Positions 9,631 to 21,498 are shown, counted from the stretch's first letter. The stretch: DNA of 64,000 nucleotides from Microvirga aerilata (GCF_016743775.1 NZ_JAEQMY010000007.1:62001-126000); one strand, 5' to 3'. The notes: generated by a model from the sequence alone, not told the origin. Made by a program: numbers and translations.

Positions 9631-10329
9631 ATGGCCGAAACGCTCGTGTTGATTCCCGGACTGGCCTGCACATCCCGCCTCTATGAGCCGCAAATGGCCG
9701 CTTTGTCTCCCGGACGAACCATCATCGTCGCGGATCATACCCGGGATGATTCGATTCGGGGCATCGCCGCCCGCCTGCTGCAGGACGCGCCGGAGCGTTT
9801 CTCCCTGGCCGGGCTCTCCATGGGCGGATACGTCGCCCTGGAGGTGATGCGCCAGGCTCCGCAACGGGTCGAGCGGCTGGCGCTTCTCGACACGAGCGCC
9901 CGGCCGGACAGCCCTGAGGCAAGCCGGGATCGTGAGCGGCTCATCGCCCTCGCGGAGGCAGGCCGATTCGAGGATATCCATTCCAAGCTCTGGCCCCGCC
10001 TTGTTCATCCGGCCCATCAGGCGGATGAGGTCCTGCAGGAGCTGGTGATAGGCATGATGCAGGAAACCGGTGCCGACGCTTATATACGGCAGCAGCGCGC
10101 GATCATCACCCGTGCCGATTCCCGCCCACTTTTACCTGGCATCGAAATCCCGACCCTGGTGCTGGTCGGGGAGGGCGATGCGATCACGCCGCCCGACGTC
10201 GCCCGCGAAATGGCCGAGATGGTCGAGTGGGCATCCCTGGTCGTCATTCCCGAGTCGGGTCACCTGTCGACGCTCGAGCAGCCCGAACGGGTCAACCAGG
10301 CTCTACGCCTGTGGCTGGAGCAGCGTTAA
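9631..10329 (+). CDS. Alpha/beta-hydrolase
   Basis: A 232-residue soluble alpha/beta-hydrolase. The nucleophile elbow is GLSMGG (serine near residue 65), the acid is the aspartate of GEGDAITP near 181, and the histidine is in PESGHLS near 210. No signal peptide is visible. It starts after aaggaaagg, 174 bases from the divergent helicase gene. The substrate is unknown; small esterase or 3-oxoadipate enol-lactonase-like activities are typical of the fold. Confidence 0.85.
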   Translation: MAETLVLIPGLACTSRLYEPQMAALSPGRTIIVADHTRDDSIRGIAARLLQDAPERFSLAGLSMGGYVALEVMRQAPQRVERLALLDTSARPDSPEASRDRERLIALAEAGRFEDIHSKLWPRLVHPAHQADEVLQELVIGMMQETGADAYIRQQRAIITRADSRPLLPGIEIPTLVLVGEGDAITPPDVAREMAEMVEWASLVVIPESGHLSTLEQPERVNQALRLWLEQR

Positions 10330-10638
10330 CCACCTCATCAGTCGCCTGTTGCGAGACGCCCTGCAAGCATGGTCAATGAATGGTTACTGGTTTTCGGTTG
10401 TCCCGGATGCTGTTGCCGAGAGAACGATAAGGCATTGATTGTAATCGAAATTATTCGTCTTTGCGGGTTTGTGAATGCCCGAAAGGGGAGGCTGTTTCAG
10501 CTTTAGGCGGCCCGATATTCCGCAGTCTATGCGGACGGCCGTGCTTCAGGGCTTAACTGTGGCAGGAAAGTGACAGACGCTTGGTCAAGTCTGGGCTACA
10601 AGCTCGACCACATCCTTCCAACAGATGGACCAAACCAA
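10330..10638. other. Intergenic region upstream of omp gene
   Basis: No gene is supported in these 309 bases. The region probably carries the promoter and 5' leader of the outer-membrane protein gene at 10639. I could not identify a convincing -35/-10 pair by eye. Confidence 0.5.
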
Positions 10639-11283
10639 ATGAAAAAGATTCTCCTCTCTTCGGTTGCTCTTCTCGGCCTCGCCACCGGCGCTATGGCTGC
10701 TGACCTTCCCTCGCGCCGCGCTGCTCCGGCTCCGATCATTGCCGCGGCTCCGATCTTCACCTGGACCGGCTTCTACGTTGGTGTGAACGCCGGCTACGGC
10801 TGGAGCGAGGACGACAACGACGCCATCGACCTTGCTGACGACGACAACGACGGCGGCTTCATCGGTGGCGCCCAAGTCGGCTACAACCACCAGATCGGCT
10901 CCTTCGTGGTCGGTCTCGAAGGCGACATCCAGTACGCCGACTTCGGCCGTGAAGGCGTGTTCAACTTCACGGACGAGAATGGCAACATCCTCGAGGGTGA
11001 GCTGGAGAGCAGCGACTGGTTCGGCACGGTGCGCGCGCGCGCCGGTGTGGCCTTCGGCCAGGCTCTGATCTACGCAACGGGCGGCTTCGCCTTTGCTGAC
11101 GACGCGACCGGCTGGACCGTTGGTGGTGGTCTCGAGTACGCCTTCACCAACAACCTGTCGGCCAAGATCGAAGGCCTGTATGTCAGCCTCGACGCCGACA
11201 ACGACGACGGCTTCGACTTCGACAACGACGTTGATTTCGGTGTGGTGCGCGCTGGTCTGAACTTCCGCTTCGGCACCTACTAA
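10639..11283 (+). CDS. Outer-membrane beta-barrel protein (Omp25/31-like), copy 1
   Basis: A 214-residue porin-family protein. The signal peptide MKKILLSSVALLGLATGAMA is followed by ADLPSR and a Pro/Ala linker, then an 8-stranded barrel opening with FTWTGFYVGVNAGYGWS and ending with the terminal aromatic of FRFGTY. Acidic D/N-rich loops could bind cations. Such proteins are abundant structural outer-membrane proteins in Rhizobiales. Mature region, stop and terminator are almost identical to the gene at 33967, but the signal peptides differ. The ATG at 10639 starts the signal peptide. Confidence 0.93.
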   Translation: MKKILLSSVALLGLATGAMAADLPSRRAAPAPIIAAAPIFTWTGFYVGVNAGYGWSEDDNDAIDLADDDNDGGFIGGAQVGYNHQIGSFVVGLEGDIQYADFGREGVFNFTDENGNILEGELESSDWFGTVRARAGVAFGQALIYATGGFAFADDATGWTVGGGLEYAFTNNLSAKIEGLYVSLDADNDDGFDFDNDVDFGVVRAGLNFRFGTY

Positions 11284-11304
11284 GACGCGTCTCTCCCGAG
11301 ACAG

Positions 11305-11334
11305 AAAAGGCCCGGGGAAACCCGGGCCTTTTTC
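11305..11334 (+). terminator. Terminator of omp copy 1
   Basis: A perfect 10-bp stem (aaggcccggg / cccgggcctt) with a gaaa tetraloop and T tail starts about 20 bases after the stop. The copy at 34647 differs by one compensated base pair. Confidence 0.9.
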
Positions 11335-11513
11335 GTTTGTCTGCCTTGCTGAGGAATGGGGAGCCCCAAGCAGTCTTCCAAGGTGTTTCGTCAGAGGTCC
11401 AAATCCGGTGCCATCAAAAGCTAACGCAACGTAATTGTGTTTTGCAAGTCACAGATCACTGGGCGAATCTGTTGTAGGAATATTGGCAGCGGCTCTCACA
11501 GGTGGATCTGACA

Positions 11514-12251
11514 ATGAAAAATCTTCTTCTCTCGTCAGTTGCGCTCCTTGGCCTCACGGTTGGCGCTGTTGCGGCAGACCTTCCGTCCCGTGCGGTTCCG
11601 GCTCCTGTTGCTGCCGTACCGGTGTTCACCTGGACCGGTTTCTATGCAGGTTTGCAGGTCGGCTATGGCTGGAGCTCAATCTGGGCAGCCTATACAGGCC
11701 TTGGCGGTATTACCGCTGGAGAGCTTGAAGGCGAAGGCTTCGTTGGAGGCGCTCATGTCGGCTACAATCATCAATTCGGATCATTTGTGGTTGGTATCGA
11801 GGCCGATTTCGAAGGGGTAGGCTATGGTGATGACTTTGTCGGCCTGAGATTCTCGGATGGCTCCACTCTGAGAACTGAGTCCGATGTCGCTCTTCAAGGC
11901 TCCTTGCGTACCCGCGTCGGCGTGGCGTTCGATCGTGCCTTGATCTATGCCACCGGTGGCTTGGCGTTTGCCAACTTCGAGACCGACTACACGTTCACGG
12001 ATGGCATAACCGATCTCGTGACCAGGCGGAGCTTTGAGAATTCCGAGTGGGGCTGGACCCTTGGTGCAGGTGTCGAATATGCCTTCACCAACAACCTGAC
12101 GGCTCGGGTCGAGTACCGCTATACGCGGTTTGAGGGCTACCGGAACGACAATAGCGATGATCGCGCCTTCTTCGACGGCGCCACCTACGACTTCGACCCG
12201 GACTTCCACACGGTTCGTGTCGGCGTGAGCTACAAGTTCGGATCCTACTAA
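11514..12251 (+). CDS. Outer-membrane beta-barrel protein, divergent paralogue
   Basis: A 245-residue porin-family protein with signal peptide MKNLLLSSVALLGLTVGAVA, mature start ADLPSR, the FTWTGFYAG opening strand and a terminal YKFGSY. The signal peptide and first strand resemble the upstream gene, but the barrel is diverged (extra loops, R-rich strand near 205-215). The start is the ATG at 11514, giving a clean signal peptide. The pair is an old tandem duplication, each copy with its own terminator. Confidence 0.92.
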   Translation: MKNLLLSSVALLGLTVGAVAADLPSRAVPAPVAAVPVFTWTGFYAGLQVGYGWSSIWAAYTGLGGITAGELEGEGFVGGAHVGYNHQFGSFVVGIEADFEGVGYGDDFVGLRFSDGSTLRTESDVALQGSLRTRVGVAFDRALIYATGGLAFANFETDYTFTDGITDLVTRRSFENSEWGWTLGAGVEYAFTNNLTARVEYRYTRFEGYRNDNSDDRAFFDGATYDFDPDFHTVRVGVSYKFGSY

Positions 12252-12272
12252 GATCCATCTCTCCTGATACGG

Positions 12273-12300
12273 AAAAGGCCCGGGTTCGCCCGGGCCTTTT
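12273..12300 (+). terminator. Terminator of the omp paralogue
   Basis: A perfect 12-bp stem (aaaaggcccggg / cccgggcctttt) closed by a ttcg tetraloop, 21 bases after the stop. Confidence 0.9.
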
Positions 12301-12405
12301 GTCATTCGCTCGCTCCAACGTGTGCCTTGTGCACCTATCGTCTCAGGCACCCTCGCCGTGGGGCCTTCGCGATAGCTCTGACCAGCAGGCGAGCCTCCGT
12401 CCAAC

Positions 12406-12436
12406 AAAAAAAGCCGGAGCTCCAAGGAGCCCCGGC
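12406..12436 (-). terminator. Terminator of glnA
   Basis: On the minus strand, gccggggctc, a 4-base loop and gagctccggc form a stem with one G-T pair, followed by seven T. It lies about 45 bases beyond the glnA stop. Confidence 0.88.
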
Positions 12437-12480
12437 GAAGGAAGGCCGCGGATCCGCGGCCGGGAGGAAAGCTTGTCCGT

Positions 12481-13890
<1,410 letters not shown>

Positions 13891-13959
13891 GGTGGTCTCG
13901 TCCTCTTCTGCCCTTGAGAGTAGTCCTCGGCTCGAAGGCCTTGGCTTGGGAAAGCGGGA

Positions 13960-14334
<375 letters not shown>

Positions 14335-14477
14335 TTAGCACCAGCATGGGGGGCCTTCCATGGCTTCATCGTCTCGAAGCAGGCCATTTTGCCGACTTGA
14401 TGGGCAGATCGTGATCAAAGTTTGTGCAGATGCGGAAAACGTCACCAAATCCCCGAAAGCAAGCCGGTTTCTCTGCC

Positions 14478-15965
14478 ATGACAGCCCCTGAACTCGTTCT
14501 GACCCCCTCTGAAATGAAGCAGGCCGACCGAGAAGCCATCGCAAGCGGCATTCCCGGCATCGAACTCATGCGTCGTGCAGGACGGGCCGTGGCGGATGCT
14601 GCCGAAAAAATAGCCTCTTCGGGCGGAAGGATCGTTGTTGCCGCGGGGCCGGGGCTGAATGGAGGCGATGGCTTCATCGCGGCCGCCCTTCTGGCCGAGC
14701 GGGGTTATCGGGTGAGCCTCGGCTTGCTGGGAAGCCTTGATCACCTGACAGGGGATACCCTCGAGGCGGCAAGGGACTGGAGAGGCGAGACCCCTCCAGC
14801 CGAAGAGATCTCGTTTCATGACGCGGATCTGATCGTCGATGCCTTGTTCGGCACCGGCCTTGCCCGTGACCTTGAAGGGGCAGCCCGGCTCGTGGTCGAG
14901 CGCATGAACGCGTCCGGCAAGCCGATCCTGGCCGTCGATCTGCCCTCGGGAATCGACGGCAGCACCGGTGAGGTAAGGGGCCTTGCCGTGAAAGCCACCC
15001 ATACCGTGACGTTCGCCGCCCGGAAGCCCTGCCATCTCCTGATGCCCGGACGAGCCTTCAGCGGCACGGTCGAGGTTGCGGATATCGGGATCAGCCGGGA
15101 GATCCTCGCCGCGAAGGGCGGGAGCCTTTTTGCCAACCATCCACCGCTGTGGCTGCATGCGCTTCCCAAGCCTGGGTTGATGTCTCACAAATATGAGCGT
15201 GGCCATACTCTTGTGGCCTCCGGCGGCGCCACCCGCACGGGAGCCGCCCGGCTGGCGGCCAGGGCCGCTCTTCGTGTCGGCTCCGGCCTCGTCACGGTGG
15301 CCTCGCCGCCTGAGGCCCTCGGGGTCAATGCCGCTCATCTCACGGCCATCATGCTGCGTGGCTGCGACGGCCCTGAGGGACTTCACGCCATTCTCCAGGA
15401 CACGCGCTTCAATTCCCTGGTTTTGGGGCCGGCGCTCGGCATCCATTCGGGTACACGGGCGATGGTGGCCGTTGCAGTCCAGGCACGGCGCAGCCTCGTT
15501 CTCGACGCCGATGCGCTGACCTCCTTCGAGGGCATGGCCTCGGAGTTTCGTGGAGCCTTCCGGGGTGCGCCGGCGGTGCTCACACCCCATGACGGCGAGT
15601 TCAGCCGCTTGTTCAAGGACCATCCGGATATCCTTGACCCTGCATCGAAAATCGAGAAAACCCGACGTGCCGCCGCCTATACCGGGGCTGTGGTGCTGCT
15701 GAAGGGAGCGGACACCGTGATCGCTGCGCCCGACGGCCGGACCGCGATCAACGAGAACGGTACGCCCTATCTGGCGACGGCGGGCTCCGGCGACACCCTC
15801 TGTGGCCTCATCGCGGGGCTGATGGCGCAGGGTGTGCCCGCTTTCGAGGCCGCCTGTGCCGGCGTCTGGATCCATGCCGAGGCAGGAGCAAGCTTCGGAC
15901 CCGGCCTCATCGCTGAGGACTTGGCGGAGCTGGTGCCCGGCGTCCTGCGCAACCTGCTCAAGTAA
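14478..15965 (+). CDS. nnr: Bifunctional NAD(P)HX epimerase/dehydratase
   Basis: A 495-residue repair enzyme. The N-terminal YjeF_N epimerase domain (residues ~1-210, GPGLNGGDGF near 57) interconverts R- and S-NAD(P)HX. The C-terminal carbohydrate-kinase-like dehydratase (~225-495, LTPHDGEFSRL and ATAGSGDTLCGLIAG) restores NAD(P)H using ATP or ADP. I chose the ATG at 14478 (MTAPELVLTPSEM); the frame opens 54 bases earlier. It diverges from glnB and overlaps the convergent oxidase-like gene by eight bases. Confidence 0.93.
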   Translation: MTAPELVLTPSEMKQADREAIASGIPGIELMRRAGRAVADAAEKIASSGGRIVVAAGPGLNGGDGFIAAALLAERGYRVSLGLLGSLDHLTGDTLEAARDWRGETPPAEEISFHDADLIVDALFGTGLARDLEGAARLVVERMNASGKPILAVDLPSGIDGSTGEVRGLAVKATHTVTFAARKPCHLLMPGRAFSGTVEVADIGISREILAAKGGSLFANHPPLWLHALPKPGLMSHKYERGHTLVASGGATRTGAARLAARAALRVGSGLVTVASPPEALGVNAAHLTAIMLRGCDGPEGLHAILQDTRFNSLVLGPALGIHSGTRAMVAVAVQARRSLVLDADALTSFEGMASEFRGAFRGAPAVLTPHDGEFSRLFKDHPDILDPASKIEKTRRAAAYTGAVVLLKGADTVIAAPDGRTAINENGTPYLATAGSGDTLCGLIAGLMAQGVPAFEAACAGVWIHAEAGASFGPGLIAEDLAELVPGVLRNLLK

Positions 15966-17325
15966 CCTCGATCCAGGTCCACAGGCCCGCATCGAAGCGC
16001 TCCATCACCATCGAGGCCAGGAGCCACTTGCCGGGATTGTCGGCGATGAAAGCAATGCGGATCGTCTTGTTTTCAGGCACCTGCACGGTGTCCAGGAAGT
16101 AGGGCTCCCAGCCGTCGTCGAGGCCATGCAGCAGCCGGAAGACATGGCCGTGCAGGTGCAGCGGCTGAACGAAGGCGGTCTGGTTCGTGAGCGTCAGCAC
16201 GACGGGGCTGCCCCGCTTCACCTTGATCAGGGGAGCGCCGGAGGGGCTGCCCGCTGCCCCGTTGATCGTCCAGGCGGCTTTGGGAGCCTTCGGGTCTCCC
16301 TTGATGATCACGTCCTTGCGGGCGGCATTCTGCAGCTTGATGGTCTCAGGAAGCTTCATGTTCCGCGGCAGCGGAGCGATGGGGTGCAGCGCCGGGCGCT
16401 TGTCGCCAACCGTGACGATTTCGGCCAGGGGCATCCCATCGCCGATCAGAGCCGTCACGGCGCCTTGGGCGCCCGCTTCAGGGGCAAGGTCGACCAGAAG
16501 GTCGTAGCGGGTGCCGGGTGCGAAGGGCAGGGAGGCTCTCAACGGCTCGAATGTGCTGGTCGGCTGCCCGTCGATGGCAATCACATAGGCTTTCAGCCCA
16601 TTGAAACGCAGGCGCATGATCCGTGCGTTGCAGGCATTCGCAAGCCGAAGGCGCAGGCGTCCGCCGGGCGGAGCCTCGATCCGTTGCGGCGTCGCTTGCC
16701 CGTTGATGCTGAGCCAGCTCCCCAGCCGCCCGGCCGGGGCAGGCTCCGTCGCTTTCTCGAAAGGCGCCAGGGAGCCGCTGTCGTCAAGGCGCCAGTCGTC
16801 CACCAGCAGGGGGATGTCCTGATCAACCTGTGGGGGATCGGGCTCTTCCACGATCAGCAGCCCTGACAGGCCGCGCTCCAGAGGTTCGGCGCTCCCGCCC
16901 GGCACGCAGGGGCGGATCAGGAAGGTGCCCGCATCGGGAGGGGTGAAGCGGTATTCATGACTCTGCCCCGTGGCCACGGGGGGCTGGACCAGGCCGGCGA
17001 CGCCATCCATCGCATTGGGTCCACGAACGCCGTGAAAGTGCAGGGACAAGGGCAGGGCGGTCTCGTTCCGGAGGGTCAGCCGCAGCTCCGCGCCTTGCTT
17101 GACCCTCAAGGCGGGGCTCAACGTGCCATTGAAGGTCCAGGTCTCGGTCTCCGCCGCAGCATACGGTCGAAGCCGCAGAGGTGTCGGCTTGGCCGTCAGA
17201 ACGGAGGCGGCGCCGTCTCCGGCACCCGCAGGGGTGGCGGCTTGGGGGGCTTGGGCCCATCCCCGCTGAGGGAGGCCGATCAGGGCCGTGGCGAGACCGG
17301 CGGTGGCGGCGCGGCGGGTGATCAT
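15958..17325 (-). CDS. Multicopper-oxidase-like cupredoxin protein lacking most copper ligands
   Basis: A 455-residue exported protein with a Tat signal (MITRRAATAGLATALIGL) and three cupredoxin domains. HFHG (H96, H98) and HLHGH remain. However, the second HxH is R138-P-C140, the first His of the HxxHxH motif is Gln (QPLHLHGH), and the final HCHxxxH is A437-S-M-V-M-E-R443. Types 1, 2 and 3 copper sites therefore cannot form normally. This resembles FtsP/SufI, a copper-less Tat protein of the division machinery. A structural or division role is inference. Confidence 0.85.
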   Translation of the reverse strand: MITRRAATAGLATALIGLPQRGWAQAPQAATPAGAGDGAASVLTAKPTPLRLRPYAAAETETWTFNGTLSPALRVKQGAELRLTLRNETALPLSLHFHGVRGPNAMDGVAGLVQPPVATGQSHEYRFTPPDAGTFLIRPCVPGGSAEPLERGLSGLLIVEEPDPPQVDQDIPLLVDDWRLDDSGSLAPFEKATEPAPAGRLGSWLSINGQATPQRIEAPPGGRLRLRLANACNARIMRLRFNGLKAYVIAIDGQPTSTFEPLRASLPFAPGTRYDLLVDLAPEAGAQGAVTALIGDGMPLAEIVTVGDKRPALHPIAPLPRNMKLPETIKLQNAARKDVIIKGDPKAPKAAWTINGAAGSPSGAPLIKVKRGSPVVLTLTNQTAFVQPLHLHGHVFRLLHGLDDGWEPYFLDTVQVPENKTIRIAFIADNPGKWLLASMVMERFDAGLWTWIEVT

Positions 17326-17496
17326 CGGAAGGTTCGTCCGGACTGGGGGAATGGGCTTTAGAGCTACACCCTTGAACGTGAACGGCCAAGTTTGGTTGCT
17401 ATTTGAGCGCACACGAACTTTTTTGATGCACACTTCGTCAACCATGCTATAGAGCCGCGTCCCGGAAGAGGGGCGCGTTTCGCGCGCCGCTCCCGT

Positions 17497-17581
17497 GCGG
17501 GCGTGGCGGAATTGGTAGACGCACTGGATTTAGGTTCCAGCGACGAAAGTTGTGGGGGTTCGAGTCCCTCCGCCCGCACCA
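17497..17581 (+). tRNA. tRNA-Leu (UAG)
   Basis: An 85-base tRNA with acceptor stem gcgggcg / cgcccgc and encoded CCA. The anticodon stem ctgga / tccag encloses the loop tttaggt with anticodon TAG. A long variable arm follows, as expected for leucine. Confidence 0.97.
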
Positions 17582-17695
17582 ATCCCGTCAGGGTTGGCAT
17601 CCGGAGGCTCCGAGTGGCCTGGTTGACGGCGCGACGCCGCCTCGGCCGGAGCCTGGATTTGAGATTTTTTCGAGTGAATGAAGGCGAATAGAACC

Positions 17696-19066
17696 ATGCA
17701 GGTGACGGAAACACTGTCCCAAGGCTTGAAGCGAGAGTTCAAGGTCGTGCTCCCGGCCACCGAGTTGGAAGAGCGCCTGAACAGCGAACTGTCGACCCTC
17801 AAGGATCGCGTGCGGATCAACGGCTTCCGTCCGGGCAAGGTGCCGGTCGGGCATCTGCGCCGGGTCTATGGCCGCTCCGTGATGGCCGACGTTCTCCAGA
17901 ACGCGGTCAACGAGGCCAACCGCAAGATCGTCGAGGACAACGACCTCAAGCTCGCCCATGAGCCGCAGGTCCAGTTCCCCGAGAACCAGGAAGAGGTCGA
18001 GAAGGCCATGGACGCCAAGGGCGACCTGGCCTTCACCGTTGCCCTCGAGGTTCTGCCGGTGTTCGAGCTTGCCGATCTGACCGACGTGGCGGTCACGAAG
18101 CCGGTGGCCGAGGTCACCGATGCCGAGATCACCGAATCGCTCGAGCGCATGGCCAAGCAGAACCGCTCCTTCGAGACGAAGGACGGCGAGGCGGCTGACG
18201 GCGACCGGGTGGTCGTCGATTTCGTTGGCCGCATCGACGGCACGGAGTTCGAAGGCGGCAACGGCCAGGACATCCGGGTCGAGCTCGGCTCGAACACCTT
18301 CATCCCCGGCTTCGAGGACCAGCTCATCGGCCTCAAGGCCGGCGACACCAAGCTCGTGAAGGTCGCCTTCCCGGTGAACTACATGGCCGCTCATCTGGCC
18401 GGCAAGGACGCCGAGTTCGACGTAACCGTGAAGGAGGTCGAGGCTCCGGGCGCTCTGGTGATCGACGACGAGATGGCCAAGGGCTTCGGCATGGAGTCCC
18501 TGGACAAGCTCAAGGACGCGATCCGCGACGCCATCAAGCGCGACTTCGATGGCCAGTCCCGCCGCAAGGTCAAGAAGGACCTCCTGGACGCGCTGGACGC
18601 CAAGTACAGCTTCGAGCTGCCGCCGACCCTCGTGGAGCAGGAATTCGCTGCCGTGTGGTCGCAGGTCATGGGCGACATGAAGTCCAATGGCCGCACCTTC
18701 GAGGATGAGGGCACCACCGAGGACGAGGCCAAGGCCGAGTACCGGAAGATCGCCGAGCGTCGCGTGCGTCTTGGTTTGGTCCTTGCGCAGATCGGTGAGA
18801 AGTCCGATATCAAGATCTCCGACGACGAGGTGACTCAGGCCCTCATCGAGCGGGTCCGTCAGTACCCCGGCCAGGAGCGCCAGGTTTGGGAGTTCTACCA
18901 AAAGAACCCGCAGGCCCTAGCTGAAATCCGGGCTCCTCTGTTCGAGGAAAAGGTCGTCGACCAGATCCTGTCCCAGGTCAAGGTCAACGAAGAGACCGTT
19001 TCCAAGGAGGCCCTCTTCAGCGATGAGGACGCCGAGGACGGAGAGAAAGCCGGCAAGGGCGAGTAA
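17696..19066 (+). CDS. tig: Trigger factor
   Basis: A 456-residue ribosome-bound chaperone and peptidyl-prolyl isomerase. The ribosome-docking signature GFRPGKVP is at 43-50. The FKBP-like domain is around 160-245 ([19 protein letters not shown]), and the C-terminal helical chaperone domain fills the rest. The start is the ATG at 17696 ([10 protein letters not shown]). The order tig-clpP-clpX-lon is the standard protein-quality cluster. Confidence 0.97.
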   Translation: MQVTETLSQGLKREFKVVLPATELEERLNSELSTLKDRVRINGFRPGKVPVGHLRRVYGRSVMADVLQNAVNEANRKIVEDNDLKLAHEPQVQFPENQEEVEKAMDAKGDLAFTVALEVLPVFELADLTDVAVTKPVAEVTDAEITESLERMAKQNRSFETKDGEAADGDRVVVDFVGRIDGTEFEGGNGQDIRVELGSNTFIPGFEDQLIGLKAGDTKLVKVAFPVNYMAAHLAGKDAEFDVTVKEVEAPGALVIDDEMAKGFGMESLDKLKDAIRDAIKRDFDGQSRRKVKKDLLDALDAKYSFELPPTLVEQEFAAVWSQVMGDMKSNGRTFEDEGTTEDEAKAEYRKIAERRVRLGLVLAQIGEKSDIKISDDEVTQALIERVRQYPGQERQVWEFYQKNPQALAEIRAPLFEEKVVDQILSQVKVNEETVSKEALFSDEDAEDGEKAGKGE

Positions 19067-19143
19067 CGCTCCCTTAAGCGTCTCGTTGCTTGCATGAAAT
19101 GCACGGCCACGGATTCGCGCGGCCGAATTGGAGCAGTGAGACA

Positions 19144-19776
19144 ATGAGAGATCCGGTAGCGCTCTTTAACAATACGCTCGTCCCGATGGTGGTTGAGCAG
19201 TCGAACCGCGGCGAACGCGCGTTCGACATCTATTCGCGCCTTCTGCGCGAACGGATTATCTTCCTCACGGGCCCTGTCGAAGATTACTCGGCTTCGCTGA
19301 TCGTGGCGCAGCTTCTGTTCCTCGAAGCCGAGAATCCCAAGAAGGAAATCTCCTTCTACATCAACTCGCCCGGCGGCGTCGTGACCTCGGGCCTGTCGAT
19401 CTACGACACCATGCAATTCATCCGCTGCCCCGTCTCGACCCTCTGCGTCGGCCAGGCGGCCTCCATGGGCTCCCTCCTGCTGACGGCCGGCGAGAAGGGC
19501 ATGCGCTTTGCCCTCCCGAACGCCCGCATCATGGTGCACCAGCCCTCCGGCGGCTATCAGGGTCAGGTCACGGACATCATGATCCATGCCCGCGAGAGCG
19601 AGGCCCTCAAGCGCCGGCTGAACGAGATCTACGTCCAGCACACCGGCCAGCCCTACGAGGCGATCGAGCGGGCCCTGGAGCGCGACAACTTCATGACCGC
19701 CGAGGCCGCCCACGAGTTCGGCCTGATCGACCAGGTGATCTCGAAGCGTCCCGAGCCGGCCGCCACTCCGGCCTAA
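19144..19776 (+). CDS. clpP: ClpP, ATP-dependent protease subunit
   Basis: A 210-residue serine peptidase of the ClpP tetradecamer. The catalytic residues are S107 (GQAASMGS), H132 (MVHQPSGG) and an aspartate near 181 (FGLIDQ). The start is the ATG at 19144 ([10 protein letters not shown]), 77 bases after tig. It partners with ClpX encoded next. Confidence 0.97.
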   Translation: MRDPVALFNNTLVPMVVEQSNRGERAFDIYSRLLRERIIFLTGPVEDYSASLIVAQLLFLEAENPKKEISFYINSPGGVVTSGLSIYDTMQFIRCPVSTLCVGQAASMGSLLLTAGEKGMRFALPNARIMVHQPSGGYQGQVTDIMIHARESEALKRRLNEIYVQHTGQPYEAIERALERDNFMTAEAAHEFGLIDQVISKRPEPAATPA

Positions 19777-19842
19777 CCCTTAAAACCTGGGGACAAATTC
19801 CTCCCGGGTGCGTCTTTTTGGCGGGTAACCCCGTTCCTATTG

Positions 19843-19982
19843 ATCACGCGCCCGTCGCGTGATTGCATAGGGATTCGGGAGATGTGGCGATTTTGATCGT
19901 TCAATTCTTAGCGACGGAACATTTTATTAGCTCCGTCGCTCATAACTTAGAAGTGTTGGGCCGGCAGGGGTCGTCCCAACAC
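19843..19982 (+). other. Three consecutive hairpins in the clpP-clpX spacer
   Basis: Three inverted repeats follow one another: atcacgcg/cgcgtgat (19843-19863), agcgacgga/tccgtcgct (19910-19940) and gtgttggg/cccaacac (19953-19982). None has a T tract. The last ends six bases before the clpX ribosome-binding site (ggag, 19988-19991). They may be a structured mRNA leader; function unknown. Confidence 0.6.
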
Positions 19983-19999
19983 GGATTGGAGATGTGATA

Positions 20000-21268
20000 A
20001 TGACCAAGGCTGGCGGCAACGACTCCAAGAGCACGCTGTACTGCTCCTTTTGCGGCAAAAGCCAGCACGAGGTTCGCAAGCTGATCGCTGGCCCGACGGT
20101 TTTCATCTGCGATGAATGCGTCGAGCTCTGCATGGACATCATCCGCGAGGAGTCGAAATCGTCTCTCGTGAAGTCCCGCGACGGGGTGCCGACCCCGAAG
20201 GAAATCAGTCGCGTTCTCGATGACTACGTGATCGGCCAGGAGCACGCCAAGAAGGTGCTCTCGGTGGCGGTCCACAACCATTACAAGCGCCTGGCCCACG
20301 CGACGAAGCACAACGACGTCGAGCTGGCCAAGTCGAACATCCTGCTGATCGGGCCCACCGGCTCGGGCAAGACCCTGCTCGCGCAGACCCTCGCCCGGAT
20401 CCTGGACGTGCCCTTCACCATGGCGGATGCCACGACCCTGACCGAGGCCGGTTATGTCGGCGAGGACGTGGAGAACATCATTCTCAAGCTGCTCCAGGCC
20501 TCCGACTACAATGTCGAGCGGGCGCAGCGCGGCATCGTCTACATCGACGAGATCGACAAGATCTCCCGCAAGTCGGACAATCCCTCGATCACCCGCGACG
20601 TGTCGGGCGAGGGCGTGCAGCAGGCGCTCCTGAAGATCATGGAAGGCACCGTCGCCTCCGTGCCTCCCCAGGGCGGCCGCAAGCACCCGCAGCAGGAGTT
20701 CCTGCAGGTGGACACGACCAACATCCTGTTCATCTGCGGCGGCGCTTTCGCCGGCCTGGAGCGAATCATCGCCGGCCGCGGCAAGGGCACGTCCATCGGC
20801 TTCGCGGCTTCCGTGAGCTCTCCGGACGACCGCCGCACGGGCGAGATCTTCCGCGAGGTGGAGCCCGAGGATCTCCTGAAGTTCGGCCTCATCCCCGAGT
20901 TCGTCGGCCGCCTGCCGGTTCTGGCGACCCTCGAGGATCTTGATGTCGACGCCCTGAAGACCATCCTTCAGGAGCCGAAGAACGCCCTGGTCAAGCAGTA
21001 CCAGCGCCTCTTCGAGATGGAGAACGTCCAGCTGACGTTCCAGGACGAGGCCCTGACCCTCATCGCCAAGAAGGCGATCGAGCGGAAGACGGGTGCCCGC
21101 GGCCTGCGCTCCATCATGGAAGGCATCCTGCTGGAGACCATGTACGACCTGCCGGGTCTCGACTCCGTCGAGCAGGTGGTGATCGGGCCCGAGGTGGTGG
21201 AGGGCAAGGCCAAGCCGCTCTTCATCCACGGGGATCGCAGCGATCAGGCCGCGAGCGCGAGCGCTTAA
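20000..21268 (+). CDS. clpX: ClpX, ATP-dependent unfoldase
   Basis: A 422-residue AAA+ unfoldase that feeds substrates to ClpP. The zinc-binding domain has C15, C18, C37 and C40. Walker A GPTGSGKT is at 118-125, Walker B is IVYIDEIDK, and sensor 2 is in [10 protein letters not shown] chose the ATG at 20000, spaced eight bases from ggag; a GTG two codons earlier is in frame. In alphaproteobacteria ClpXP also degrades cell-cycle regulators. Confidence 0.98.
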   Translation: MTKAGGNDSKSTLYCSFCGKSQHEVRKLIAGPTVFICDECVELCMDIIREESKSSLVKSRDGVPTPKEISRVLDDYVIGQEHAKKVLSVAVHNHYKRLAHATKHNDVELAKSNILLIGPTGSGKTLLAQTLARILDVPFTMADATTLTEAGYVGEDVENIILKLLQASDYNVERAQRGIVYIDEIDKISRKSDNPSITRDVSGEGVQQALLKIMEGTVASVPPQGGRKHPQQEFLQVDTTNILFICGGAFAGLERIIAGRGKGTSIGFAASVSSPDDRRTGEIFREVEPEDLLKFGLIPEFVGRLPVLATLEDLDVDALKTILQEPKNALVKQYQRLFEMENVQLTFQDEALTLIAKKAIERKTGARGLRSIMEGILLETMYDLPGLDSVEQVVIGPEVVEGKAKPLFIHGDRSDQAASASA

Positions 21269-21300
21269 GGCCGTCGAGGGACCCCTCTTATGAACCAATC

Positions 21301-21339
21301 CGTTGCGGGCAATCTTCTTGAAACAGGAAGCCCGCAACG
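21301..21339. promoter_or_regulatory. Inverted repeat enclosing a possible heat-shock promoter -35 upstream of lon
   Basis: A perfect 10-bp inverted repeat (cgttgcgggc 21301-21310, gcccgcaacg 21330-21339) encloses cttgaa at 21317-21322. Seventeen bases after cttgaa comes ccacat (21340-21345), so this could be a sigma-32 type promoter for lon, or a clpX 3' hairpin. By-eye call only. Confidence 0.35.
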
Positions 21340-21498
21340 CCACATTATCTCTTGCGCCGGTGCTGTCCGCTCATTGTCCGAGGGAGGGCACCCCGTACCG
21401 GATGCAGCCCATAATAACAGCCTGAGCATTCCGGTTATCCGTCCGACATCCAGCTTATTCGAGGGGAGCGTCGGACGCAGTCAAAAGGATGTCGTCTC

